From NCBI GenBank assembly GCA_001986395.2, contig MQVO02000043.1, positions 118,201 to 182,200 of the forward strand: 64,000 nt of DNA. The letters are read 5' to 3'. Positions 1 to 12,094 of this stretch are shown here, piece by piece. The stretch comes from Irpex lacteus (taxonomy: Eukaryota; Basidiomycota; Agaricomycetes; Polyporales; Irpicaceae). Made by a program: the position numbers and the translations under genes. The notes under the pieces were generated by a model. That model worked only from the letters and a program-made list of their open reading frames with translations, searched no databases and was not told the origin of the DNA. Position 1 is the stretch's first letter, and every line of letters begins with the position of its first letter.

Positions 1-2
1 AT

Positions 3-3000
3 ACACTCATCGCAGAGGGCACTGTCGAGACTGCTACCCGATATCCAGAGTCAGATGCCACCACTCTCAGCGATGAGAATAACTTACGTGAAGACGCACC
101 TGCTTCGAGCCCAACCTGCATATCCTTCCCGTCACGTCCATCGTCTGTTCCCCTCTCGTCGTTTCCGAGCCCCTCGTCTCCTGTTTCATCTTCGTCGAAA
201 ATCTCATCCCCGCCCATCCTACATGTCCCACTCCCTGCAGTACAGATGCCTGAGGCAAATGTTCGTACAACGGTCCCATTCAAACGCCGTCTGTCTGCCT
301 CGTCGTCAGAATCCGACTCTCACGAATTGGTCACGCCTTCCGCTGGTAGAGGGAAACGCCAACGTAAAGTGGACTCGGAGGAGAAGGGCGAAAGTGTGTG
401 TGGTCCTGTTGGCATAGGAAAGTCGACAAGGAATCGCAACCAGTTGATCGAGGATATGCGAAACGGGACACTTGAGATCAGTGCCAAAAAGAGGGAGAAC
501 TACGAGACTAAGGTGTTAAACATAGATCCCGAAGCCGAGTTCCGATATGGGCAGGATGGCTGGTTTATATTTCACGCACTTTGCGGGAGATGGAACAAGA
601 TGAAGGAACCATACAATACGGACAGGTTCACGAGCCACCTCACGCACTGCAAGGTGCTAGAGACGAGGCGTCGTGATCTCCGTAAGGGTCAAGCGCAAGC
701 AGCGAAAGACGCTGGCGACTTATCTCTGCCAGCGCCTGCTCGCAGTCTTCATCGCTGGTTCTCCAACACCACATCCTCTGAGCAATCCATTCCCTCTATT
801 CCATCCCCACCATTGCTAGACGATGCTGATGTCAATATAAATCCATGTGCCGGCCTGACCAACGCCATCGACCCCCGCATATCAGACTACCTGGGCCGAA
901 CAGGAACACTCGGGGGTGGCTCTCGATCAGACACGGTGATAGCACAGCAGTTATACGGACCCTCGACTAAGTTTGCAGCACTCTCAGAGGCGAAGAAGGA
1001 GAAAGTCCGACTTGCCCAGATGCATGACCAGAAATGGCGTAACGAGCACCTTCTGGGCAAGGTCTTCTCCGTCTCATGTCAGAAACGCGTACCACCCTTT
1101 GCCAGTAGCACTGGTCGAGCTCTCACAGAGCGTGAACTTGCTTTACGTTCCGTATGCACTGAATGCCGAGCTGTCTATGCTCTCCGAGGTTTCAAGACGG
1201 CGATCAACAAGAGTTCATCGAAATCGAAAAACGAGAAGTTCACCAACAAACGGTTTCAGAATGAAGCATTATCAAAGGTTTTCTTGCGATGCCAGGGGTT
1301 ACAAGTTCTTGCAGACAATGTAAGAGTATTCAATACTTAGCATTCGATCGTCACGCTCATAATAGATTAGGGGACAGACTACATGTACTCGTGTGCACGC
1401 CTCGCGACAGAAATTATGGCGGGCAATGGCACAGATAATCATGGGTTGCTTCGAGATTTCTTTTCCATTTCGCTTGAGATGGAAGATCGTCAGGAGCGTG
1501 GAGTAGGGAAACAGAATCTCAGCTACGGGCCTGTGGTCACCGAACTAGCTCATCTGATGCAGATCATGTGCCCACAGGTGCTGAAATCTATACGCCCTTA
1601 CATCCAACTGCCAACTCATCGGCATCTCATGTAAGTTCACGCTCTACAAAAGCATGTTCTATACTAACAAACCTGAAATTACATGCCTACCTTAGTCGAG
1701 AACGTGCAAAGCTACCACGTTTTTCTTCAACTGTCAACGAAAGAAGTTTCGCAACAGTATTGAAGATTGCCACGGACATTCGATATCACGGACCATGGGC
1801 TCTGAGTTGCGACGACACGAAGCTCTTTCCCGCCTTAAGAACTCATTGGAGCGTTGAATTAGGTAGGGATGTTTTAATTGGAACGACTACTCCTGGCGAT
1901 CCGCCCATCGTAGCCGACTCAGAGGGGTTACAGAAGTTATTGGACACATACAGAGATCAGAAAGCGACCAAGGTACGTTCAACTCGAATTTTGAACGTCA
2001 AAATCTGTCTGTAACCTTTCAATGTTTTGTGTAGTTACGTCTCTGGTGCGCTCATGCTGTGGGGGTCCCAAAGATAACTCCTATCATTGTTGCGGCGCGT
2101 GCAATCCCCAACAACCTCACGGTGTCAGAGCTCTACTCGTACACTCATGAGATCTTGGATGGTCTCCTTCGACATGGTATCAGAGTAGTGTCATATGCAT
2201 CCGATGGCACAGACACTGAACGAGGCGTGCAGTCTTCTCTTGTTGAGAAGGCGGCTACTCACGCCCGTTACACTATTCCGCATCCGGACAAGACCTCTCC
2301 CCCAATATCGCTCTCGATGCCGCTATTTCTCGGCTACCCTATCGTCATGATCCAGGACTCCAAACATGCACTCAAGACTTTCCGCAACAATCTCTATTCT
2401 GGCGCACGTCTAATTGTCTTTGGAAAGCATGTTGCTACTTACGGTAACATGCGAACCTGTGCATTCAAACCTGATAGCCCACTCTTCAATCGCGACCTGG
2501 AGAATACTGACCGGCAGGACGATAACGCAGCACTACGCACGTTCTCGGCAACAACACTCGAGTACCTTACAAAAACTCACCCCGATCTGCTCGGCCAGAT
2601 CATCTACGTCTTTATCTTCGGAGAGTTGGTCGATGCCTATCAAAACAGGCGTATCTCCCACTGTGAACGTATCAAGATGGTCCTTCGCGCGCACTTTTTC
2701 CTCGAAACTTGGCGTTCATTCTTGAAGCTCGCAGGGTATTCTGAGACTCGTTACGGGCTCTCGAGACAGGCATTCGATATTGCCAGTTATCTAATAGATG
2801 GGATGATTAATCTGGTCATCAACTATCGGGACTACGTCAACAATGATCAGAAGACTTACGCTCTTTTACCTTGGCTACATGCAACGGAGGCTTGCGAGCA
2901 CGTATTTGCTGAGTGCCGTAAGCTTGTAAAGGATTTCACGCATCTCGACTTCATCTACATGGTACCACGGCTCCACTACCTTCTTCGATCTCTCACACGC

Positions 3001-4787
3001 TTCGCTCAGACGACTGATCCCAAGGAACGCGCAGCTGGCTATGCTCACACCTATCAAGATACAACTGACATCGACATGCATCAGCTCGTTACATACCCCT
3101 CCGATGCTGCCATCTCCGCTGCTGCAAACGAGGCGTATATCGAACATGAAGAGCTGTGGGAACTTCTTGGTATATCTCCCCGTCACTTTGCCCCTTCGCA
3201 GCAGCTCGCCCTACAGCCACGCACTCCCCTTCCACCAATCTCATCCTGGCTATTATCTGAATCGTCACCACAAGCTGCGAACACCATCTCAGCTATATCC
3301 AGCAATAGTGCCGCTGACTTCGACGACGACTGGGTCAGTGAATGCGGTTCTGAATGCTCAGATTCAGACTCCGAGTCATGCTGGGAAGCCGAGGCACTTG
3401 ATGATCTGGTTTATCACTTTACTCAGGACAATAAGATCATGTTTAACTCGACAAAGGACGATGATCGTGTCTTCAATATTGCCAGTGCAACTGTCGCTCT
3501 TACGATGGATGAGCGTTTACGAGTGTAGGTATAATTTAGCATATCACACAAGTTCTTTCATGCTCATTGACATTATCAAAGTTATAACCAGGCGATCCCT
3601 ACGATAGAAGACGAACAGAAGTCCCGTCAGGAGGATGCGTCTCTCATTCAAGAGCACATGAACGTGTTATCCGGCACTCTGCATCAACAAGTTGAAATCC
3701 CACCACTAAACCTTCCAGAGGAGCGAAGCGAGCCTCATGAACGATCGTTTCGGTCCTTGTTTGACGCAGATTTCAGCCCCTTGATCGCAATACGCCGTGC
3801 ACACCAGACAGATCGCGCTATTAAGGTAATGCGAACGGGCAGAGCACACTTAGTAGAGGACACAACTCCAGCAGACCAGCCCGGCAAAACGCAGCCAACA
3901 CGCCGAGAGCTTCTGCGCGACTTTGCAGACATCCTTCGCCGTAACTCTGACAACAAAGCGGTCGGAAGCGGACTTGAACGCTTGGCCCGGTGGACCTCGA
4001 AACTGCAAGTATTTAAGACTGGAAACGCCGCCAATGCTGACGTTGCTGCAACACAACGCGCCGCTACGGTATGTCTATTGTGTAGTTGGCAAGTCAGCTC
4101 TGTGCTTAACGAGCGTGTAGGTTCTTCGCAGGCGGGCTTCTGTCTTCGATGAGTTCAGTGTTCCGAGAGCCGGCGAGCTTGCAAATGCGATGATTGGAAT
4201 GCCAGATAGGCTTCACCCTAATGACTCCCCGCTTGAGCAAGGGAGTTACTGTATGGTTGTTTTCCGTAGCAGTGTATATGTTGCGAGAGGTGAGATATAT
4301 TCTATCGACGCTGAACGACTCAGCTGATTACTTACTGCTATAGTCCTGGAAATATACATACGCAGTGGAGGAAAGTCAGCTACACATGGGTGGGTGCCCG
4401 CTGAAGATCAAGTTGGCAAGATTTCGTACGTCGCTGTTCAATATTCGAGCACTTGGTATACCGCCAGTTTTCCGCTACACCCGGCCTCATGGCTCGATAT
4501 CGTCTACCACTCTTCGCGCATATCTCTATCGACTGTGTCCTCTGTCGTCTTCCTGGCGCACACCAGCTCAGTGCTGACCGGGAGACCTTGACTATCGACC
4601 TTGACAGCCTCTCTCTGTTCAACTCGTTGTATTCCGAGAAGATACGCAACGACATACTACGGGCCTCAGACGCTCTGATCAAGGGCCGTCGCAAGGCAGC
4701 AAAGCGGGGAAAGAAACAGGCCGCACGCACCGCCAATACAGTTGAAGACTCTCGTGACATTTTCAGTGATATCGACGGGGATGACTA
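3..4787 (+). CDS. P-element/THAP9-like transposase (5' partial)
   Basis: The frame is open from base 3, so the 5' end probably lies outside the window. Coding exons can be joined across introns near 1321-1370, 1632-1695, 1972-2034, 3524-3591 and 4069-4121. The final junctions, 4290-4460, are uncertain because several frames are possible there. The N-terminal third is Ser-rich and carries a possible zinc-binding C-x2-W...H-x3-HC patch near 590-650. Next comes an acidic motif with SCDDTKLFP (about 1810), then SDGTD (about 2200), then IQDSKHALKTFRNN (about 2355). The last resembles the D-x-x-H-x-x-K-x-x-R-N signature of the P-element/THAP9 RNase H and GTP-binding insertion region. The C-terminus is basic (KGRRKAAKRGKKQ) followed by an acidic end. 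No in-frame stop interrupts the assembled reading, so the gene may still be functional. Assignment to the P superfamily is by motif resemblance only. Confidence 0.68.
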
Positions 4788-5043
4788 ACTAAGTATATAG
4801 TAGTACTATGTGTTGATGATATTGATGGCTTGAATTATTTCGTGCGAATGTGTTTCGTTCATAACATTGCATGTAAGATAGATACTGGCGCTAGTTACAT
4901 TCTGCATGCGACAAAAACGATCTGTGTACTTTCGCGAGACACAAACAGGTTAATCTACTTGCGTTCTGCTCGTATACATGCGCGCGCGTGCTAGGGAGAA
5001 TAAAATGGGCAAAATGGGGGTTTTTCTAGGCTAGATACTCAGA

Positions 5044-5163
5044 TCCGGACATTTCTTGGCTGCCCTGAGGCTGGATACCGTATCCGGACGCATGTGTATG
5101 AAGTGGTTGAGGTGAGATACTATCCGGACATTTTTGGTCGAAACCTGGATAGCTAGTCCGGAC
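5044..5163. repeat. Subterminal TCCGGAC repeats of the left-edge transposon
   Basis: Four exact copies of TCCGGAC occur at 5044-5050, 5083-5089, 5123-5129 and 5157-5163. Three are followed by A and a T-run (ACATTT-type context). Spacing is 34-40 bases. The same heptamer occurs four times inside the short element at 11754-12094. Subterminal short repeats of this kind usually bind transposase, which is the inferred role here. Confidence 0.7.
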
Positions 5164-5169
5164 ATTTTT

Positions 5170-5213
5170 TTTGGGCGTCAAATCCAGCCTCTGGGCGTAT
5201 TGTCAGGGGTCCT
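5170..5213. repeat. Right terminal inverted repeat of the left-edge transposon
   Basis: Read on the minus strand from 5213 the end starts AGGACCCCTGACAATACGCC and continues with CAGAGGC before drifting. The first 20 bases are identical to the right end of the short element at 12094 and differ at one position from its left end at 11754. Confidence 0.75.
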
Positions 5214-6035
5214 ATGACAATGCCTTCCAATTCCAGGAGAATCCTTGATATGATCTGGTGCCAGGGAATCTCCAAGTGGTTGTAGCATCTCGACGGTCAA
5301 TACATAACGCACGTGTGACTGAGACTTGGTCAATGAAGATGATGGGATGCTACACAAAGATGGTTGCCCTGCAATCCCTTTCTTCGCCACTTCGATCACA
5401 GATGCATTCTCAGGCTTCTGTTTGGGCGATACAGCGTATCCAGGAACAGCTGAACTCGGACTTTGGAGAGTGATTGTACTTAAAGTGCACGTCGTGCTTC
5501 TCTCATCTATGCCGTGTCACTAGTGCCGTGACTGGCACCGAACATTCAAGCTACTATCCGCCGTAGTAGGCAAACAATGGTTCGTGATAGAAAAGTCCAT
5601 TTCTCACTGGCCATCATTACCATCAATGAGCAGAACTTTCAACAACATACATAAGTACAGTCTGAGAGTTCTACGTAATCTGCACCTGAGCGGCGAAGAT
5701 TGTACAACGTTACTACGTTTAGCTATGCAATTTGAAGGCCTATATGAGAGTCCGTCACGATGATAGATAACAATTAATCATGATATGGAATAAAAACGTG
5801 CTTCGAGGGCGCCGGTCAACAACACAGATGATGATATGCGAGAGTGCTGGTATGTATAGACAAAACAACAAAGAAAAACTATGAAATTACGAGTCCCAGA
5901 CCTCAGAAGACAACAAGAAGGAAAGACTATCATAACATGCAAAACAACAATGAAATGTAAAAGAAGACTGGCCGGCCAACCAAAATATGAGTGTAAAAAG
6001 AAGAGGGGAGAGACGAGGGAAGGACTGTGATGCAA
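5214..6035. other. Intergenic region, no gene supported
   Basis: Between the transposon end and the 3' end of the next gene only short open frames without splice support or recognisable domains are present. The part next to 6035 is likely the 3' untranslated region of the minus-strand gene. Confidence 0.5.
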
Positions 6036-9000
6036 TCACATGAACTTGACTTGCTGCTGCCCATGGCCAAACGGATTCTGCAACGCAACCTGAGGCACCT
6101 TCTCGCGTATCGACTCCGTGCGTTCCGCAATCCGTCCAAACAGCTTCCGAACCTTGAGCTTCGTATCTTTAAGCTTCAGACTCTTCGCGCGCTGAGCCTC
6201 CGCTGCAGTCACCGCAGAGATCGTAGAATAAGACGAGGAAATACCAGTGTCATCGATGGACACTAGCGAGGCGTTCGTACGGAGATCGGGAAGGCATGAA
6301 GGACGACGGCGGAGGGGTACGAGAAGAACAGGTTCGTGGTCGAGTTCTTCGTCGTTCTGTTGTTCTTGAGTAGGAGCTTCAGGCGTTACCTCGGGTACGT
6401 CCTCGACACTTGGCCGATACCCCAACCGACTCTCCGCGCGCAAGCCTAAGCCCCTGATATCAAGCACCTTATGGTCCGGTGCTTCAAAGTCAAACTTTGG
6501 AAGCGCAAGCCCTCCTGCTGCAGAAGATGACGGGGTTGGGCCCTCAGGCATCCAAGACGTAGGCGGAGCCGAGCTTTTGGCCTGTCTTGGTCTGATTCGC
6601 TTGACGAAAGCCGAGTCCTTGGGCGGAACAGCAGGTTTCGACGAGGTCTCGTGGTGAGGCTTGGAGGTAGCAATAGAACTGGGCGTATTTGGTGTATTCG
6701 GAGGAGGCCGTGGAGACGGAGAGAGAATGGAGGATTCCCTGGATACGTCAATCGGGACGACTTGTGTAGTTTCACTGGGAGCCTGGGTCGTTTGGACTTC
6801 ATGCTTATGAGCAGGAGCCGGCGCGTACGCCTCCAACTTCGCCATACTCATCTCCAGCTTGACCATACTCTCCTCCGGATCAACCACCGTCAACCGATTC
6901 ATATACTCCTCTCCCTTTCCATCTCTCTGCGCATCCCTCTCACGAACCCGCTCCCGTTCCCTCTCCTCGACAGCCAAAACCTGCTCCAGCTCCTCCTGCT
7001 CAACTCGAATCCTCGCCTGCACCCTCGCCCTCTCTTCCTCTCTCTCCCTCTCCTCCTCAATCGCCCTCTCCGCCTCTGCCTCCGCGAGCACCTGTGCTCT
7101 CCACTTGTCGATATCCAGCCTCTCAAGCTCCGTCTGCTTCTGGAGGGCTTCCGCTGACAGCTTCATCGGTGCGGCTGGCGTGGGCGGGAGGGGCAGGTCT
7201 GGCGGTGCGGATCCGCTGGCTTTGAGAACGAGGAGGTCAACTTGGGCTTGGACGGATGGACGTCTAAAGAATTCCTGGGGCGGTGGTGGTAGGGGTAGGT
7301 CGAACGGCGGGCGTGGTGTAGTTGCAGAATCTGGATGAGACGATGCTGGTGTGTGTGGTGTGAAATGGGAAGGGAGAGATGAAAGTCGTGGATGCATGGG
7401 TAGTGCCATTGGCGGGGAAGGGAGAGACGAAAGTCGTGGATGTTTGGGAAGTAACATAGGTGGCGGAGGTAGCATCCTAGGGATACTCGGAACAGCAGGA
7501 ATAGTCACCGTCAACGGAGAGTTCGGCAACCTCGCCAACGCCGCGATGAACGACTTGGTACGTTCGACAGCAGGGGTGACAGGCGTCGGCAACTCGCTCT
7601 CCTCTCCCTCTTCGTCCTCCTGCTTCTCCTCTTGCACGTCCAAAGACCTCGCAGTCTTCCTCCGCTCCTTCCAGTCGACCTTGCTGAGCTCCTCTTCTAA
7701 CGACGTCGGCGGGATCATATCGAGCGGAGTGGCAGGTATAGGAGAAAGTGAGGTCCCTTGGTCTGTCGTCGGTGGGCACTGGCCATTCCGCGAGTACGAG
7801 AAGTTGCCCATGCCCATAGGCACGCTGAACCCGGAGGAGGAAGACGTGATTTGGCGGGCCCGTAACGAGGTCATACTCTCAGGCGAGTCAGTGACGCTCC
7901 TCTCTACCGTGACAGTAGTCGTCGTGGTCGTTGTACTCGTGGACGGAAGAGCAGGAGTAGAAGCCGACGAAGCCGGAGCAGCACTAGACCCAACGAACGA
8001 CAACCTCCCCTTCCTCAGGCTCAGATTCCCACCAACACCCTCCATCGACACCGAACTCCGAATCGCCTTCCTCAACCTCCCCATCCCAATACTCAAACTG
8101 TTCGCGCTCCCACCCCCACCCCCGCCTCCACTCGCGGTATGACCGTGACCGCTATGACCACCGAAGAACTTACTGCCGAACCTGCGATGCCGTCCAGACG
8201 TCGACCCGTCCTCGTCAGAGTCGGAGTCGAACGCCGAGCGTTCACCGCCGTATGACTCAGTCGTGACGTTCTCCAGCGGTTCATCCACGTTGTTATTATC
8301 GTATGACGACGACGATGGCATCTCTAACCGGACTGCAGAGACCGGCGACCGCTGAGGTTGAGGAAGTGCCGGAAGGGGATGTGTAGGCGGAGGGTGGGAA
8401 GGAGGCGAATGTGACCGTGTTGTCACCGCTGAAGGGGATCGCGTCGTCACTGCTGAAGGGGGTAGAGGCGGTATGGGTAGAGAAGGCGGAGGATGAGGAG
8501 AGGAAGAAAAGGTGGTAGAGGGCTCACGGCCGGGTATGAGCACCGTCAATGTGGGCAGGGCGATTGGCGACTTTGGACTGACGGGGTGAGCTGGGTGTCG
8601 TTCAGGCAGGTGCGTCCTCAACGGCGTTGGCGTCGTAGTCGCAGTTGTAGTAGCTGTAGTAGCTGTCTGCGTCGTAGTCGTAGTGGTGACGACTGTGATG
8701 TTCGTGTTCGTAGTCATCAACCCACCAGCAGATGAGATCATCGACCCACCAACAGTCGAAGATGAGATACCACCACCAACGTCAGCGTCACTATCACCGG
8801 ACGCCGAGTTCGAGACTGCAAGATGAGGGAACTGAGTCTGATAATGCGGCGGCGAGTTCGGATACGGCGGGACGGTGTACACCTCCGACGACACCGAGTC
8901 CACCGAGGTGCGTGACGGCTGAACCGCACCACCTTCACGAGCACTCTCGTCCCGTGCAGCATCAGCAGTACCAGCCTCTGGTTCTTCCAGTTTATCCCCT

Positions 9001-10764
9001 TCATCCTCTTCTTCCTCGTCATCATGGTAGAGGTGTCGCTCCTTGTGCACGCTATACAGCGAACGCTCACTCGCGGACGTCGGGGACCGCGAAGCACTAA
9101 TCCTCCACCCCTCCTCATGATAACTCGACCGATACGAAAAAAGCTCCTCCTCCACCTCCCTCATAACCTTGTCGATCTGCGCCGTCGTCGGTCCGCGCGT
9201 CCATTCCCCATCTTCTCCATCTCCTTCCCCTCCTTCTCCATCTCCTCTTGTGTGGAGGTCTCTGACCACGAGCTCCTGTCCCTCCGAACCGCTAGGAGAG
9301 CCACCCGGGCCATCGTTCCGCAGCTGATACATCTCCGATTCATCACTGCTCCCGGTCCCCGAACGAGGAGACGTTGACGACTCCGAAGGCGACGACACAA
9401 GACTGATACTAAGCGCGTCCACCGACAGCTGGCTCTGCGACCCAAAGTCGATAGCCTTCCTCCTCTCTCTGTAAGCGCGCATTTTCTTGGTCTTTGTGCC
9501 GCCTGCTCTGAGTGTGTGGTGTGACTGCGGCTCGGGAGATGTAGATGTAGAAGTAGATGGATGTGGAGGGTGTTGTTCCGGCTCCGGTTCCTGGGCTGAG
9601 AGAGGCAAAGTAATGATTAATGATTAGTACCCGCCACTTCTGCCTAATATAGCAAATAGAAAAGAGACGCGCACGTACCATGATCACAATCAAAACCCAA
9701 ACCGAGCCCAACCTCAGACTCCAACGCCGACCCACTCAGTGTTCGATTTCCAACAGTGAGCGTCGAGGAAGAGAGCGTGGGTACAGCCAGTGAGCTCCGC
9801 GGTGGCGTTCTGAGCATCGGACGAGGACCGACGGGTGCACGTCTGTCTGCTCGAGGCGGTGATGATGTTGATGTGCTTGGCTGGCGAGAGCGGTAGTAGT
9901 CTGTACCTGTGACGAATGACAATGAATGAAGAAAGACGAATTAGTAACGGGGTTCGATATCATGATGCTGGTTATGAGCGCGGGGGTGCATGCGGTTCGA
10001 TCGTGGGATGGCATGTAATATTAATGAATAGAGGAAGGAAGGAGATGTCAAAGGGGGATGACAGGCAAAGAGGTACGTACTTGACATCTGATCCGCTTCC
10101 GTCTCTTCCATCTCGTCAAAGTATGTCGATTGCGATAGGGAGTACCCCATGGCCTCGCGCCACTTGGGTACTTTCTGGCCTATGGGCAGGGCGAGGGCGG
10201 TGTGGATGGTAGGAGAGGTGGATATAGAGTATGTGTATGATGTTGAGGCGTGTGAACCCGAGCGGCTTCGTGTGATGGGCGAACGGCGGGTGGTGAGGAC
10301 GGGGGAGGTGTATGTTGACGAAGTGTAGGTGTAGGATTCGTGGGAGGGGGTGTGTGGGCTCGAGGCGGAGAATGGGGAGGAAGTGGAGGCTGTTAGAGAA
10401 GGGCTGGTAGACACACAGCTTGAATCAGTAGAGTTACAATGGATCAAGAGCGAGTTGTAACGCACGTAGATGTCTTTCGCGACTGTGCTCCGAGTGCTCT
10501 GCTTTCCTCCGTCTCAAAGTCTCTCGGTAACGACGACCCGGCGATTCGCGGTGGCAAGTCTGGAGAGTGTATGGTGGGCAAGATGGGCTTTGCCATCTTC
10601 CCGCACGCAGAGAGCGGTCCCTGACGACGCAGTGCGATCTCAAAGTTGTGCACAAGGGTGTCGCGGGATGAGAACGCAGCCTCTGGGTTTGACGAGGGCG
10701 ACGCGAGGGGCGATGCGGTGATGATCCTCGAGCATTGCGGCCTGGTGGGGGATGGGGTATCCAT
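6036..10764 (-). CDS. Large disordered Ser/Thr/Pro-rich protein, 1,469 aa
   Basis: Four exons join in frame: 10764-10466, 10403-10081, 9906-9679 and 9595-6036. Each intron starts with a good GT donor and ends with AG, and the sum is exactly 1,470 codons. The protein is mostly low complexity: Ser/Thr/Pro tracts, Glu-rich acidic patches, a Thr-rich run, a poly-Gly patch, and Pro-rich repeats such as two near-copies of HPRLSSLPS and of SAVTTRS. The only ordered-looking part is a Glu/Arg-rich segment, probably a long charged helix or coiled coil, encoded near 6900-7130. The C-terminus is basic (KLKVRKLFGRIAERT). No catalytic motif or membrane segment is seen. I do not recognise the family. A scaffold or regulatory phosphoprotein is possible but unproven. 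The start could be further upstream if another 5' exon exists. Confidence 0.72.
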
Positions 10765-11745
10765 GAGATGGTGGCGGAAAGAGAGGAGGGAAGGACGTTG
10801 GAGGCGTCGCTGCCGGGCAAGATGGGGCTGAGGGAGTCGTCAAAGGATACGGTCAGATGTCTCTCTGCGTTCGTGTCTGTGAGAGATCAGTGAGGAGTAG
10901 GCTTCTTGACCGATCGTTGACTTGATGGAACGACACTCACAGATTAGGACTTCTGGTCTTTCTCGACACCGACGTCGGGGGGCGGGATGCGGTCAACGAC
11001 GCATGCGACGGCGTCGCGGTCGTGCACAGACAGCGACGAGGCTGGCAATGGGGGAGGGGGTCGCGCATCAGAGGCCCAGCGAGAGATATAGAGTGGACCG
11101 AGCAGGAGATGTGATCAAACTGTAGGTGACAGATTCGAATCAACGTCACCCCTTCCATTTGTGGCAGTGCTTCTTTCTCGATGCCCCTCCCTCATTGGCC
11201 CGGACCATCTCCTCACTCCTCCTCCCACCTTCAGTCCTGTTTCGCCTGCGACCTCGACCTCGCTCCCAATCCAATGCGGTGTCCTGATCTGTGTTTGACC
11301 CTGGCTCAGTCGATCCGTTCGCACGCCTGCACAAGTGAGACACGCACCGAAAAATACGATTGTCTGTGAGCAAGTACTCTCGCACATGTGTCTCATAGCT
11401 GCAGTGGCGTCGAGGCAATTTTGACTTCACAGCCCTGGCAAGAAGATGGTTGTCTTCGCTGTAGCAGCACAGGCGCCCGTTGCAGAAGCCACGGGCATGG
11501 CTCACCCGAGATGTGATCGCATCTGATCTGTCCAGATCTAGTAATCGTCGCTCTTCGATCAAAACTCTATTCCCAGGGCAGTCCCTGTCTGCAACCTTCA
11601 GCTTATCGGAAGCACTTATAACGAGACGTGTATGCGTAGTGTCGAGTTCAAGACGACTCAACTCTAACCAAACAGACTAGAGTACGAGTATAGCTGTCAC
11701 ATAAGGAGCAGTGTTGCTAACAACACCGACTTTTACCAAATTTCA
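10765..11745. other. Upstream region of the disordered-protein gene, no gene supported
   Basis: This kilobase lies upstream of the minus-strand gene start at 10764. A 171-codon minus-strand frame at 11146-11661 has no splice context or recognisable motif and is probably chance. Any 5' untranslated exon or promoter of the neighbouring gene would be here. Confidence 0.45.
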
Positions 11746-11753
11746 CCACATGC
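11746..11753. repeat. Left copy of 8-bp target site duplication
   Basis: CCACATGC directly precedes the left terminus of the 341-bp element and is repeated exactly at 12095-12102. Confidence 0.93.
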
Positions 11754-11787
11754 AGGACCCCTGACAATGCGCCTAGAGGCCAGTTTG
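11754..11787. repeat. Left terminal inverted repeat of the MITE
   Basis: It starts AGGACCCCTGACAATGCGCC and pairs with 12061-12094, with one mismatch at repeat position 16. Confidence 0.93.
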
Positions 11788-12060
11788 CCGACCCGGACAA
11801 AATCAACGAGTTTGGGGACCTGAGGCCAGTTTCATCCGGACATATTTCGACCTCAGAGGGGGGGTAGGCCAGTTTGTGTCCGGACATAATGGGTTCGGCG
11901 ACCCCGGCGGCTCCGGAAGCAGTGGGCGCCAAAGCGCCCCCGTGGCCAAAATTTCCCAATTTGGAAGTTTAGCGCTCCAGAAAACGGCCCAAGGCCAGTT
12001 TCATCCGGACATATTTCGTCAAGCCTTCGACTCGCCATCCGGACATATTTTATAGGCGCT

Positions 12061-12094
12061 CAAACTGGCCTCTAGGCGTATTGTCAGGGGTCCT
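12061..12094. repeat. Right terminal inverted repeat of the MITE
   Basis: Inverted partner of 11754-11787. Its outermost 20 bases are identical to the transposon terminus ending at 5213. Confidence 0.93.

Larger units (their letters stand above)
1..5213 (+). mobile_element. P-element-like DNA transposon, right part (left end outside window)
   Basis: The stretch from the window edge to 5213 combines a transposase-like gene (3-4787), a short non-coding subterminal zone with four copies of TCCGGAC (5044-5163), and a right terminal inverted repeat ending at 5213. Read inward from 5213 the terminus begins AGGACCCCTGACAATACGCC, which is the same 20 bases as the right terminus of the 341-bp element at 11754-12094. 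That element has an 8-bp target duplication, so the element here is inferred to make 8-bp duplications too, which fits P-like and also hAT or KDZ transposons. The left terminus and left target copy are outside the window, so completeness cannot be judged. The eight bases after 5213 are ATGACAAT. Confidence 0.72.
11754..12094. mobile_element. Non-autonomous MITE-like element, 341 bp, same family as left-edge transposon
   Basis: The element is bounded by 34-bp terminal inverted repeats (11754-11787 and 12061-12094) that differ at one position, and is flanked by a perfect 8-bp duplication CCACATGC (11746-11753 and 12095-12102). It has no coding capacity. Inside are four exact TCCGGAC copies (11835, 11879, 12004, 12038) and one variant (11792), often followed by ATATTTCG. 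The terminal 20 bases match the right end of the transposase-bearing element at 5213, so it was very probably mobilised by that transposase family. The near-identical ends and intact target copies suggest a fairly recent insertion. Confidence 0.93.

Noticed and set aside
6651..8142. Long plus-strand open frames opposite the large disordered-protein gene
   Set aside because: They are antisense shadows of a long low-complexity exon. The minus-strand model is supported by three clean in-frame splice junctions.
11146..11661. 171-codon minus-strand open frame
   Set aside because: No domain, no splice context, composition like random sequence, and it lies in the upstream region of another gene.
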